Positions 38,601 to 48,310 of a DNA stretch of 64,000 nt are shown in pieces. Both the position numbers and the translations under genes were made by a program. Numbering within the stretch: the stretch's first letter is position 1; each line of letters starts with the position of its first letter. The notes under the pieces were generated by a model. It did no database searches, was not told where the DNA came from, and worked only from the letters and a program-made list of their open reading frames with translations. The stretch spans positions 1 to 64,000 of the forward strand of contig JASANE010028414.1 in the NCBI GenBank assembly GCA_030248225.1. The letters run 5' to 3'. Origin of the DNA: Trileptium ribeirensis. Taxonomy: Eukaryota > Nematoda > Enoplea > Enoplida > Thoracostomopsidae.

Positions 38601-40229
38601 CCGATTGCAGACTACCGATGCCCTCCACCCCGTTCCACTCTACTGTAATCCCGTTCGTCCAAATCCATTTCGGTGCAATTTTCTGTAATGCGTTACAATT
38701 TCAGAAACTTGCTATTCGTAAATTTAAATTACCACCACATGAAACGAGAAATACGCCCCGCCCCATGTTTTGATCCACTTGACATGCATCACTTATATTG
38801 ACGGTCTTAAGAATAATCGTATTCGCAATCATACTCTGCTAAGTAACCACTTTTTCGCCCAAGAAAATGTAATACAAAATTATGTAAAAATTATAGCTCA
38901 CTGATTGAGTCAGCACGAGTTAAATGAGAATACTCGGCGTTATAAAGACCTTCCATATGATTCACTGCTTCCCGCACCTGATCCGCTGTCCACTGTTGGA
39001 CTTGTCCACGGTGGATGTTACACGAACGCTTAGCCGGAGAAACATTGTTAGTGTTAGTTCGAGCTGGGCCCTTGGGACGGCTTGCGATCGGCAGTCGAGT
39101 TTTTTCGTTCCATCGTTGCACTTTGCCGCTAATTTTAGCTCTCACCATTTCGATATTCTAAAAATAATTTAGACTGAAGGATAAACTTTGAAGAAGTTAC
39201 AAGAATTTTAATGACATTCACAATATGTGTAAGTATAAATCAGTTTATTCTTATAAACACATCTACCTTTGGGGAAAGTCAGGTCATGTGTCACGGCAGT
39301 CATTAGCGCTTTTCGAATATCAAACCGTTAAACTACTAAGTCATACATATATACCGGCAACCGTCAAGCAACGGGTAAAGCGTTCCGAAGGTGGGATGGT
39401 GGCGACCATCCTAGTAAGTGATACCCTGTCCGGCAAAATTTTTATCGGTGGTGAGGGCCTTTTTTGCTCGCTCGCGACATATTTTAGCCTACGAGTTCAC
39501 TTCTGTGGCCCATGTCACCTTTAGGAACCGGACGTTATAACGTTAGAAAAAAGAACAGCTTAGATCGGAGGTTCGGGGGGGACGCCTCCCCCCCCCCGAC
39601 TTAGGCTTAGTACATGGCTCGTATAGACACCTTAACTTAGGCTAAGCCTGAGGCTTAGTATATCGAGATCGGCATAGCATGAATCTCATTTCCGTATTAA
39701 AGGTGACATTGGCCACTTCTGTCCACGACGGGGGTAGGTACCATGGGCCTTCTGCCTCGGTTGAGGGGTCCAAACTACGCGTGTCGGCATTACCCGAGTG
39801 TGTCGGGATTACCCTTGCTGTGTCGGGATTAGCCATTTTGAATTTTTGCAATAAATCTCTACCAGACACTCGCAATTTAAAACCACTTTAAACCTTCAAA
39901 GCTTTTAGGCTTACATTAGTGCACAAAAATTTGTTACACAAACCATGCGTTATAACAGTATAAAAATCAAAACCCAATTTGTAAATTTTCTACTAAAAAA
40001 ATCATATGATTTCTTACCTGTAGCACATGGTTCGTATTTTGGCGTATAACTTTTCCGCGAATAAAGCTATTGACGATTCGACTGTGCAGTATTATTCAAG
40101 TAAGACTTCAAGCTTCAGACTAGTATAAAAATTATCTAAAAAACTTGGCTACAGAGTACAGCATTCATTAATGACTATTGCAGTGTCGGGATTAACCGAG
40201 TAAACAATAGTGTCGGGAATACCCGAGTC
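35695..40229 (-). mobile_element. pogo-like DNA transposon, right copy
   Basis: Inverted copy of 5,137-9,650. The inner end AGCTCGGATAATCCCGACAG (35,695) is better preserved than on the left, but its flanking TA has become GA (35,693-35,694). The outer end GTGTCGGGAATACCCGAGTC (40,210-40,229) is followed by TA. Subterminal motif copies lie at 35,756, 35,776 and 35,795, and near 39,781-39,833, 40,180 and 40,210. Confidence 0.75.
36250..39148 (-). pseudogene. pogo/Tigger-type transposase, right copy, with stop and frameshifts
   Basis: Exon 1 is 39,148-38,950 and exon 2 starts at 38,057, with the same splice borders as the left copy. The frame is interrupted by a TAG at 37,743-37,741, where the left copy has CTG after NPE. 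It is open again to 36,769 and includes all three catalytic aspartates. The frame change after MDLQ is shared with the left copy. A further 1-base insertion lies near 36,450. The C-terminal finger is in one frame here but has Gly in place of one zinc-binding Cys (TCNEGHSWNHESC). Confidence 0.75.
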
Positions 40230-40290
40230 TACTATACACCAATGGAACGTAAGAATCGAACAAATTTTATAGTCCAAAATATTTGTTTGC

Positions 40291-40621
40291 AGTAACAATC
40301 AATCCATATATTAATTGTCAAACCTCAGAAACGATTGAGACGGAGCCAGCGAAGTTTTATCCAATCGTCCAAACATTAATTAATGTTCATGTGTTTCGTA
40401 CAACTAGCTGGTTGTTTACGCAAATGTGGTGTGTAACAACATTCCGTGCCCCGTTCCTTATGAAAGTGCAGGGGTCAACACGACTAGAGAGACTAGTAAA
40501 AATGTCTAAAGTGGATGTTGACGTTGAAGCATTGGTAACTACATACTCGGCGCAATGTACATTGGTATTTGACGACAAGGCTGTTTTGCTGCTCGCTGGG
40601 TATGATGAATCTTCCGAATGA
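40291..40621 (+). CDS. unidentified ORF, possible exon
   Basis: Open reading of about 109 codons without an ATG near its start, preceded by an acceptor-like tract (atatttgtttgcag) and ending TGA. No domain recognised. It begins about 60 bp outside the palindrome edge. It could be the last exon of a host gene interrupted by the palindrome, or chance. Confidence 0.2.
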
Positions 40622-41789
40622 CCTTTTCCTTGAACGAGGAATAGCTTAGCACTGATAACTATAATATAGAAGAAGCCTCAGAACACATTGCTGCCAAATG
40701 GATTCATGTTACTGAACTTTAGAAACATATGGCTAGGATACCTTGGATCTTGCCGGTTTTAAGGAAACAGTATGATTTGTCGTGGAGTGAGACAATTTCT
40801 GGCCTACAGCGGCATCGTGTAATGTGATTCTTGCAGACACGCAAATTAAATTTGTCCCTAAATTTTATCTAATGTACATACCCTGATTTTAGTATATATG
40901 TATTTTTTGATCTACCTACAAAGATTGCCATGAAACCAGCTGACAAAAGAACCGCTGTCCCTTCACTAATGTCATCTGCTTATCGATTTATACATCCAAG
41001 TGTATAATTTCCAACTCGGAATTTCTGGCCAAGCGAAACTGGCAGCTATCTGAACCGGATTTGGAAGTCGGTCCAGCCAGGTAACACCACATTATAACCA
41101 AAAAGTTTTCTTCGTTTTGCTTCGCTGAGCTGTTGTTCGCTTCCTTGTTTACCGTTGGAAAACTAGCGGAAACCGTCGTATGTGAGACTACTACAAACTT
41201 GGCACCCTTCGCAATGTACACTGGTATTATTTGACGACAACTTTGTTTGAAGAATTTGCTAGCAATCCGAGTTTTTATACTAGCTTTACCGATGTACATC
41301 ACGGCACAAAAGGGGAACAAGTTTTAACCTAAAAAGGCGATCGGATACGGGTGAGCGTGATTCAGGCAGCGATCTATGCATAACTCATTGTCAAATAAAT
41401 CTGTGTCCTTATTCTGATAATGTGGTACAATCACCCTCCACCAGCACGGGGTGATTTCGCACCACAATGCAACTTTCAGGGACCCAAGTAATCGGTATCC
41501 GGTCGATAAATGGAAAATAATGGAGTGTAATTGTTGTTAATTAGTGGTATGTAAAATGGCTACACTGCATGGGGGAACGCATACACACATGGAAGGGTCG
41601 GGGACAATGGCCCGAACTTTCACGGTCACGGGTGATTCTGCAACTTTGGCTCCCCAAGGCTGATCCCCGTGCTGGGGGAGGTGATGTAATGCATGCTGCG
41701 TATCAGAATGGGTCTGGGTGTTGCACGGATATTTCACCATCTAAAGTCCGCGCGACTTGTGCCCTGAATCACACTTTCGGATCGACCTA

Positions 41790-42120
41790 TCCCCCGTAAG
41801 TACTTATGGATCCCCCAAATAGGCGCTTAGAGACGCAATTTTCAAAGCCTCGAATCACCATAAAACGACCAAAACTTGCCGATTTTTTGGACTCCACGCC
41901 CGCTCGGGGTCTTATACTAACTAGTGTACCATAAATCAGGTTCCACAACCCACAACGGCTAGCCCTGGATACCAACAACCCACTCGGGACAGCAAAATTC
42001 TCCGCATGTATCGCTTAAGACAGCCTCTAACAGACAATCTATTAGGTTTACACTAAAATTCTCTTTTTCATCGGTAGGCAACCAACAAGGCATGGACCTG
42101 GACCCGCCTAAGCCTCCTAC
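41790..42120 (+). repeat. dispersed diverged repeat, copy 1
   Basis: Aligns by eye with 57,205-57,540 through shared blocks: taagtacttaYggatcccc, caaaYaggcg, ttttcWaagcct, ccgaYtttttgRRc, ggggtc, gcctctaac and tcatcRgtaga/ggc. Strongly diverged; no coding potential recognised. Its class is unknown. Confidence 0.5.
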
Positions 42121-43367
42121 TCCTTTCTGTTTGTTGATAATTTCCAAAAACTTCAAATTTGTGAGAAGTTGCGAGCGCCCGTGAATTTTTCTTTTTAGAA
42201 AAACGTCGCGCCGACCAGCGCGAATTTTTGTTACGTCGCCAGTTTTTGTGCAATGCCCAAAATATGTGTCTCCATCGCTGACCATGGGGCTGAGTGTTGT
42301 CTAAACTGTAGAGTTCTGCGTATCGTGTACGAGCAACAGTGCGGTTTGTTTTCGACCCATTGTGGGATATATTCTGACTGTGCATAGTTTTGTGTTTTCT
42401 TGGACTTATTGAATTCGAGTTGAACGAGAATTTTCAATTTTGGCTTTGGAGGGGGTTGAGGAGGTCCTGTCTGTGTGTCTATCGCACCTGGATCTCGATA
42501 ACGGTTATGCGGATTTTGATGCAAGATAGCTCATTCGAACCGCAATGGTCGATTTAGGTGTATTGACGGACCCCGATTTTTTAATTTTTTGCCGTGGGAG
42601 AAGTTATGGGGTAAATGACGTCATTTTGGCCCATTTTTCGGGCACACCCTACAGTTTTTCGACTTTTCTCAATATGTACACGATGTATCCGCAAACTAAT
42701 AGGCCTATTTCATGTAGCGTTACCAGGGCCTTCTAATGATATATAATAAGTTTTTCAACTACTTCCCAATCTGGAGTCTATAATCTTATAGTTAGCGCCA
42801 AATTTCATATTTGGTGAAAAGTCGTGGGAAATGCACCTAAATGTGTCCTTATTGTTGGTTTTAGTGTCGGATATGGGGTTTCTGGGCTAATAAACTTATT
42901 GCGAGTGTCAAAAATATTGTGTGGCAAATATTTTTCACACTTCTGCTTCATACTTGGTATGAAAAATGAGATTTTTCTTAAGTGTCGGTTCGAATTCTTT
43001 AACGTTCTTTTCACGGTCAATTTAGGGTTTTATTGAATTATTAAATTGTTAATTGATTGTTTTTGTACTCGTTGTATGATGTTTTGTCTACTGCATGCGT
43101 TGGCTATCAAAAGAGGCGGGCGCAGCTATGACTCATCACTCACTGTTTATATAATGCTACACCTGCGTACTGTGTGTAGGCTTTGTTTGTGTGTGCTTTC
43201 TACAACAGACTTCGGGGATTGTTCTCACCACTCGAATTCTGGCTCGCAAGCGAGCTACACTAGTCTATATAAATGACTGCCAAGTTTTTTGAATTTTCAA
43301 ATCTCAAATCTGTGAGGCAAGCCATAGTACACCAATCTACCAGAGACAAATCGGGGTAGGAGTGGAG

Positions 43368-43374
43368 TATAAAA
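43368..43374 (+). promoter_or_regulatory. TATA-like box upstream of the 5' LTR
   Basis: TATAAAA, about 150 bp before the LTR and oriented toward it, in a G/C-richer stretch. It is not part of the LTR, because the sequence before the 3' LTR is different. It could be an unrelated host promoter. Confidence 0.3.
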
Positions 43375-43518
43375 TACGACTGTCTGATTTAGCGTCGGCG
43401 CCAGTCCAGTTTCAAGCTCACAGACATTGGGCTTCGTTGTTTTCGGCGGTTGCCGCCGGCCTTTTGCTGTTTCCCTCTAGTTTTCTGTTTGCGTTTCTCT
43501 GCTGTTCTCCTTGGATAT

Positions 43519-43928
43519 TGTAGTGAATCATATTTTTGACGATATTAATTGGAAATATTTTGGTTATGTGATAATACAATACTGAGAACGGACTGGTTTT
43601 CTAGCCGATGTTCAATGGAAATTGTTTACGATTGTCTATCTATTTATTTTGGGATCAATTGGAATATATATATTCGGCTGCTTCTTCAGAGAGAATCGAT
43701 TTTGTTGGTTAATTTCATGTGCCTATCTTCAACGTCTGTTGGCGCTGCGACTATTGGTGTTATCTGTGCTTTAGTAACGAGTGCTGTTCAAACTTCGGTG
43801 AGTGTTTGAGATATTCCTAATTAGCGGGCTTATTTTTACCTTGGCTTAAACACGAGACCTAGTAGAATCATTTCGCATTGGTTTCCACTCTAGTAGACGG
43901 TACATTATATTAAACTGACCCAGGGATT
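43519..43928 (+). repeat. 5' LTR
   Basis: 410 bp beginning TGTAGTGAATC and shared with 52,420-52,829. Five differences were seen. It contains an ATG exon with splice donor (43,615-43,797) and an ATTAAA near its end (43,909). If the true end is the CA at 43,930-43,931, the right LTR lacks the last bases. Confidence 0.9.
43615..43797 (+). CDS. LTR-encoded leader exon, candidate start for gag and envelope-pol
   Basis: Starts at an ATG (MEIVYDCLS) and is open for 61 codons, with a hydrophobic Ala/Val-rich stretch (AATIGVICALVTSAV) near the end. It finishes at TCG|GTGAGT, a consensus splice donor in phase 0. Both downstream ORFs (gag from 44,131, envelope-pol from 45,446) open immediately after an AG that forms part of a stop codon, lack an ATG nearby, and are in phase 0 with this exon. 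Splicing is an inference from borders and phase only. Confidence 0.5.
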
Positions 43929-43934
43929 ACATTT

Positions 43935-43952
43935 TGGAGGTCGTACTGGGGA
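43935..43952 (+). promoter_or_regulatory. candidate tRNA primer-binding site
   Basis: TGGAGGTCGTACTGGGGA starts 6 bp after the end of the LTR match. TGG is the complement of a tRNA 3' CCA end. The matching tRNA was not identified. Confidence 0.5.
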
Positions 43953-44130
43953 GCGTTCAAAATTAACTAAAAACACAGGTTCCAGCTCCGTTCCAAAGGC
44001 ATTGCACATCGCTAGTTCTGGAAGCTCTTCTAGGCCTACCTAGAAGCCTTCGAACGTACCTCGTTCTAACTCGCGGGAGTGATACACACTCTAATTAATT
44101 CTGCATTAACCTTGCACCAGTGTTTATTAG

Positions 44131-45327
44131 CTTATAAAGCGCACCGGTCTGGCTAAAGCAGTGTCAACCTCTTCGGAACGAACCGATAGTCTTCTAAGGG
44201 CTCTTGAAAAACAAAATGAGCAGATTTCCAAAATTTTTAAGGACCAAGCTGAGGTATCTGAAAATATAGGTATACTACAAGAACAAATCACGGACATTGA
44301 TGTACTGACAAACACTTCTCCATCCTACCAAACTGACTTAACACTGTATCATGGTAAAATAGGTGAAGATTTTAAGCAATGGTTTGAACTCTTTGAACTA
44401 GTTGCAAATGCAAACAATTGGAACGAAGCGCGGAAAGCTAAGGTACTTCCAGCATACCTAAGAGGCATGGCACTAGAGTGTTATCGAAGTTTGTCGGATC
44501 CAACTAAACGTAGTTATAATGCACTGACTAACACATTACTTGAACTTCTACAAGCACCCGAAGGAGAAAAATTTAAACGCAATGAACTGGCAAGGCGCAA
44601 ACAACTAACCACCGAAGGTGTAGGTGATTTCGGACAAGCAATAAAGGTTTTGGCACGTGGTGCGTGTCCAGGAATTGACCAACCTACACGAGATGCCTTT
44701 GCATGCTATTTCTTCGTTGAAGGTATACGTGACATACGAATGAAAAAGTTTGTACTATCAAAAGAACCTAAGTCACTTGAAGAAGCTATTAAGTTGCCTG
44801 AAAGAGAAGAAGCGCAACTTAGGTTACTAAGCACTAACACTACATCCGTGATTACTGACACACAAAATAATGAAATAAACGCAATTAAAAACACACTTAA
44901 AGCACTTATAGATACACAACAAACTATGTTACATCAGCTAACTTCCAAACAGGACAAAAGAGTATCCTTTGTCGAACATACTGTTGGTGCTACTGCTTCT
45001 AAATCAGCAGATGATAAGTATAAGGCATTAAGCTTAGAAATTGAAAGACTTCATCGTCGGTTGGATGGCTTCTTTAGGTCACAAAATAATAGGCGATCAG
45101 ACAAACAACTATCACCCCGACGGAACTATACCGGGAGGTCTACTTACACTGGCAATATACGTTATGAATATTGTAGGGGTAGCCACCATACTTACACCTG
45201 CACTACGAATTCAAGGTCTACTCGATTTAGAACACCAACGCCAGATAGACGTAAGACATTTTATCCACCACACTCATTTTCACTGCAATACCGTCAATCT
45301 GAAAGCGACAATGCTGAGGCTAACTAA
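44131..45327 (+). CDS. gag: Gag-like structural polyprotein
   Basis: Structural protein expected to form the particle and bind the genomic RNA. Open from 44,131, directly after a TAG whose AG could be a splice acceptor, to TAA at 45,325. There is no in-frame ATG in the first 100 codons. The N-terminal part is a predicted coiled coil (ALEKQNEQISKIFKDQAE). The middle carries a Ty3/gypsy Gag core with the landmarks FKQWFELFE, AYLRGMALECY and LEEAIKL. The C-terminal part is basic, with a degenerate zinc-knuckle-like YCRGSHHTYTC that lacks the first Cys of the usual CCHC form. It lies in a different frame from envelope-pol. Confidence 0.75.
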   Translation, partial: LIKRTGLAKAVSTSSERTDSLLRALEKQNEQISKIFKDQAEVSENIGILQEQITDIDVLTNTSPSYQTDLTLYHGKIGEDFKQWFELFELVANANNWNEARKAKVLPAYLRGMALECYRSLSDPTKRSYNALTNTLLELLQAPEGEKFKRNELARRKQLTTEGVGDFGQAIKVLARGACPGIDQPTRDAFACYFFVEGIRDIRMKKFVLSKEPKSLEEAIKLPEREEAQLRLLSTNTTSVITDTQNNEINAIKNTLKALIDTQQTMLHQLTSKQDKRVSFVEHTVGATASKSADDKYKALSLEIERLHRRLDGFFRSQNNRRSDKQLSPRRNYTGRSTYTGNIRYEYCRGSHHTYTCTTNSRSTRFRTPTPDRRKTFYPPHSFSLQYRQSESDNAEAN

Positions 45328-45445
45328 TATTCGTTTACCCGATTTAGTGACGAACGTACACCTTCACGGGACAGGAATGACATATGTTTATTGTTGTTAA
45401 CATCGATGAACATGTTTCACTGAAGGCAGAAAATGAAGCTCTTAG

Positions 45446-48310
45446 GAATCATTTACAACGGTTAAGATATACGGTTATTATAACTATGTAAATGGGATAA
45501 TAGTTGGTGACACACATTTATTTTTTTCTAACACCTATTACCGACTAAAACAATTAGCAATATTATCAGTAATACTATTAGTATCAACATTTAACATACC
45601 TTTATTAGGAGAACACTATAATTTTTGTCAAGGTGGCACGAGTGGACATGCCATTGCAATTCCACAAACACTCACTTGTACATCACCGCATGCACATGAA
45701 ATTGAAAAGCTGACCGTAAACCTCTATATACCAAGAACCGAACCTATTCTGCGGAATGCCTGGAAATGTTCGTTAGTACGCAGGAGGATATGTACAAACA
45801 CAGGATTTTTCGGTTCTAAAGGCTTAGTGCTTGATGAAATTGAACATACATCTGTGGATATCACAACTTGTGTCACGGCGTACAAGGAAAAACTTTATAA
45901 AAATCTAAGTCTTAAACAAACATCAAACGTTACTTGGTCAACTGCACAAACATTGCAAGTTAAATACAAGTGGTGTTGTTATGATTATTGTCATTCAATT
46001 GAGAACTTACTAGTAGAATTTGGAACGGTAGCTACCTTCGACGGACTGCATCTAGTGAGCATATTGGGTAACTTAGGTGGTTGTACTACGCAGCTGACAC
46101 ACTGTCGAACTCATAGCGCGACTTTTATTTGGATTATGGCATTCCCTGTTGGGTTGCTTTGTCGCTACCAATCAAAGGGTACATACGTGGCTAAAATCAG
46201 TAATGATCACGTAATTATAGATATGGTGCAAGGCGCATTCACGTTAACTAACAATATTATAGTAGAACCACAGTGTCGCCCAAGCAATCTTCATGATACA
46301 ATGGAGGGTGTTGCTTTACAGTTTTTAGGAAAGCGTCTTCCAAAATATCTAACTAAAACAGCCAAGCGTAAGCAAACTGATATTAAAACCGGTCACTCCA
46401 ATGAAATTGATCCAATTAATATGAAGTTGAATTATTTGGAGTATCAGATAGAAAAAATGCAGACTGAAAGTTTTACTCGTGTCTGGCAGGAACTTTGCTC
46501 AAACCGACAGCGACAATTAGAAATTGTCAAGCAATTATTAACGATCGATGCTACACTTGGAGCAAGAGTACTACTTCAGCGCGATAACATTTACGCTACT
46601 ATAGCAGGTGAAGCACTCTTGGTTTGGGAGTGTCTTGCTGTGAATGTAACTAAATTTTTCTGGAACCATAATTTGAACGGGACTTGTTATGAGTACATTC
46701 CAGTAGTATCGGACGAGCACTTATTTTTTATTTTACCTGGAACTAGAGACCTAGTGAGAACTTCGAAAATCATTAGTTGTTCGTCTGCCCCGCATACCTT
46801 TTACAAACACGATAACGTCTGGAGAACAACAGACCATCGTACACATGTATCGGAAATACCGCTGAATCTCGTTTGGAAGACCGAATTTAAGCCTTTTTCG
46901 TTCACAACTAGCGCCATAATACCAACCGTTAATACTCGAATGTTGCCATACGCATATCAAGTGTTATCTGACAGACAAAATTATTTACAAACACAACAAC
47001 AACTTGACCGATTAGTAAATTATACGGCAGGATTGTCCTGTGACCCGATTGTAGTATATGAAGTGATAAAAGGGACAGGTGAAGGCATAGCTGCAGTAGT
47101 AGAAGGCTATGGCAACATGGTTGGTGAAGTGGTGCACAGTGTTGGTACTACTACAGTGAACCTTGTGAATGGACTACTTCGTGGCCCAATACAATTATTT
47201 GTCAATATAATCGTAATTTTATTGCTGTTGGTAGGACTTATAGGTTTTCTGTATTACGTTTACCAAAACCGGCTGTTACACCAGTGTCAACACAAAATTC
47301 GTAAGTGGAAATTTAAACGGCAAAACGACGAAACAGCAATTGCAAAACCGCACACGAGAATTAGGAGGCGACGCAATAAAAAACCTAAACAACGTTGTGA
47401 ATTATCAGTTAAGTCTAAATGTACTCGTCAGGACCCTGAACAAACTCGAAAACGATCTTGGGAAGTTATTGGTATTGATACAACAGACATACCTGTATGG
47501 CCACCGAAGGCTGTATGTGGAACAACAAACATAGTTAATTTTCTGGTACCTGCTACTATTAAGAACAGAGCTATAGATTGCCTTTTTGACACCGGTTCAA
47601 GCCATACTCTGTTATCGGAGCAAGTTTTTGACGAACTGAATCTTTCATTGGCAAATTTCCCAGTGATACCTGCAAAGTCATTAACAGGTGAAAGTCTAAA
47701 TTTTAAAGGAACAACTTTGGTACAAATCGTCGTTGGAAAGACGCCTGTTACCCATGTTTTTACAGTTGTCGATACAAATTCTTGTCCTTATGAGTGTATT
47801 TTAGGAATTGACTTTCAGCAAAGACTAGGTCGTGTTACTATAGACTATGAATTAAGAACGGTATCATTTAATGGTAATGAGCTTAGATTAGCAGAGAAAT
47901 CTGACAAAACTTATGGACAAACATTAGCTGTCAGAATAGCAAACAATGTGGTTATTCCAGCCTTGACTAATACTTATGTACCAAGTTGTCAATTAGGTGT
48001 GGATGTAACAGACACATTTGTCATAGAGCCTGCACAAGACCGTATGTCTCGTCGAAGACTTAATGTGTATCCAGTATTAGTTACTGCATGGTCTGGTTAC
48101 GTTGGGTGTCTTATACAGAACTCAAATGTTCAGGACATTGTCCTATACAAGGGTACTCAGGTTGGTACAGCAGTACCGTTGGGAGCAGCATATTCACTGC
48201 CTAAAACCGACAGTACGTTGCAAGCGAAGTGTTCAGACAAACATAACCAAGCAACCGTAAAGGGTAATATGAACATTTCTGTTTCCACAGCTGATTTTAA
48301 GCCAGCTTAA
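45446..48310 (+). CDS. envelope-like glycoprotein fused in frame to aspartic protease
   Basis: One 954-codon frame opening after a TAG (AG possibly an acceptor) without an ATG. A hydrophobic signal-like stretch lies at residues 37-52. A cysteine-rich ectodomain with several N-x-T/S sites follows. A transmembrane segment lies at about 584-606, with a basic tail after it. The same frame then continues into a retropepsin: DTGSS with the catalytic Asp at residue 715 and an ILGIDF block downstream. The frame ends at TAA 48,308-48,310. The domain plan is a type I viral envelope protein that would mediate entry. The C-x-x-IPV block and following Cys pattern remind me of the glycoproteins of chuvirus-like negative-strand viruses, but that origin is uncertain. 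Envelope ahead of protease is not the usual retroelement order. Confidence 0.7.
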   Translation, partial: ESFTTVKIYGYYNYVNGIIVGDTHLFFSNTYYRLKQLAILSVILLVSTFNIPLLGEHYNFCQGGTSGHAIAIPQTLTCTSPHAHEIEKLTVNLYIPRTEPILRNAWKCSLVRRRICTNTGFFGSKGLVLDEIEHTSVDITTCVTAYKEKLYKNLSLKQTSNVTWSTAQTLQVKYKWCCYDYCHSIENLLVEFGTVATFDGLHLVSILGNLGGCTTQLTHCRTHSATFIWIMAFPVGLLCRYQSKGTYVAKISNDHVIIDMVQGAFTLTNNIIVEPQCRPSNLHDTMEGVALQFLGKRLPKYLTKTAKRKQTDIKTGHSNEIDPINMKLNYLEYQIEKMQTESFTRVWQELCSNRQRQLEIVKQLLTIDATLGARVLLQRDNIYATIAGEALLVWECLAVNVTKFFWNHNLNGTCYEYIPVVSDEHLFFILPGTRDLVRTSKIISCSSAPHTFYKHDNVWRTTDHRTHVSEIPLNLVWKTEFKPFSFTTSAIIPTVNTRMLPYAYQVLSDRQNYLQTQQQLDRLVNYTAGLSCDPIVVYEVIKGTGEGIAAVVEGYGNMVGEVVHSVGTTTVNLVNGLLRGPIQLFVNIIVILLLLVGLIGFLYYVYQNRLLHQCQHKIRKWKFKRQNDETAIAKPHTRIRRRRNKKPKQRCELSVKSKCTRQDPEQTRKRSWEVIGIDTTDIPVWPPKAVCGTTNIVNFLVPATIKNRAIDCLFDTGSSHTLLSEQVFDELNLSLANFPVIPAKSLTGESLNFKGTTLVQIVVGKTPVTHVFTVVDTNSCPYECILGIDFQQRLGRVTIDYELRTVSFNGNELRLAEKSDKTYGQTLAVRIANNVVIPALTNTYVPSCQLGVDVTDTFVIEPAQDRMSRRRLNVYPVLVTAWSGYVGCLIQNSNVQDIVLYKGTQVGTAVPLGAAYSLPKTDSTLQAKCSDKHNQATVKGNMNISVSTADFKPA

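Larger units (their letters stand above)
5137..40229. mobile_element. 35-kb palindrome flanked by inverted pogo-like elements, candidate composite unit
   Basis: Everything from 5,137 inward reappears as its reverse complement from 40,229 inward, apart from a spacer at about 22,398-22,988. Mirror positions sum to about 45,345-45,395, showing small net indels. The outer ends are the outer terminal repeats of two pogo-like copies (CTCGGGTATTCCCGACAC and its complement). A TA dinucleotide flanks each outer end (5,135-5,136 and 40,230-40,231), as pogo-type transposition would leave. Homology fades within a few bases outside. The arms carry scattered substitutions and short indels, so they are not identical. 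A genuine inverted duplication, a composite transposon and an assembly fold-back of two haplotypes all remain possible. Uneven decay of the gene copies argues for a real duplication. Confidence 0.6.
22989..40229. repeat. right arm of the giant inverted repeat
   Basis: Reverse complement of 5,137-22,397 with scattered base changes and short indels. All elements of the left arm recur in mirror order. The SAFB-like exons are disrupted here and intact on the left. Ends at the outer pogo terminal repeat followed by TA. Confidence 0.9.
40232..43518. other. no gene recognised; flank between palindrome and retroelement
   Basis: No recognisable coding domain. A possible exon lies at 40,291-40,621. 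A short duplicated segment (caatgtacaYtggtatt...tgacgacaa) occurs near 40,553 and 41,211. A dispersed repeat lies at 41,790-42,120, and a TATA-like site at 43,368. Confidence 0.4.

Noticed and set aside
5137..40229. Palindrome as a simple sequencing fold-back artefact
   Set aside because: Not fully excluded, but the exact match of edges to transposon ends, the TA flanks and the one-sided gene decay fit biology better.
43549..43809. LTR ORF as an independent gene
   Set aside because: Its upstream part has no ATG, and the part from 43,615 stops just after a GTGAGT donor, so it fits better as a leader exon.
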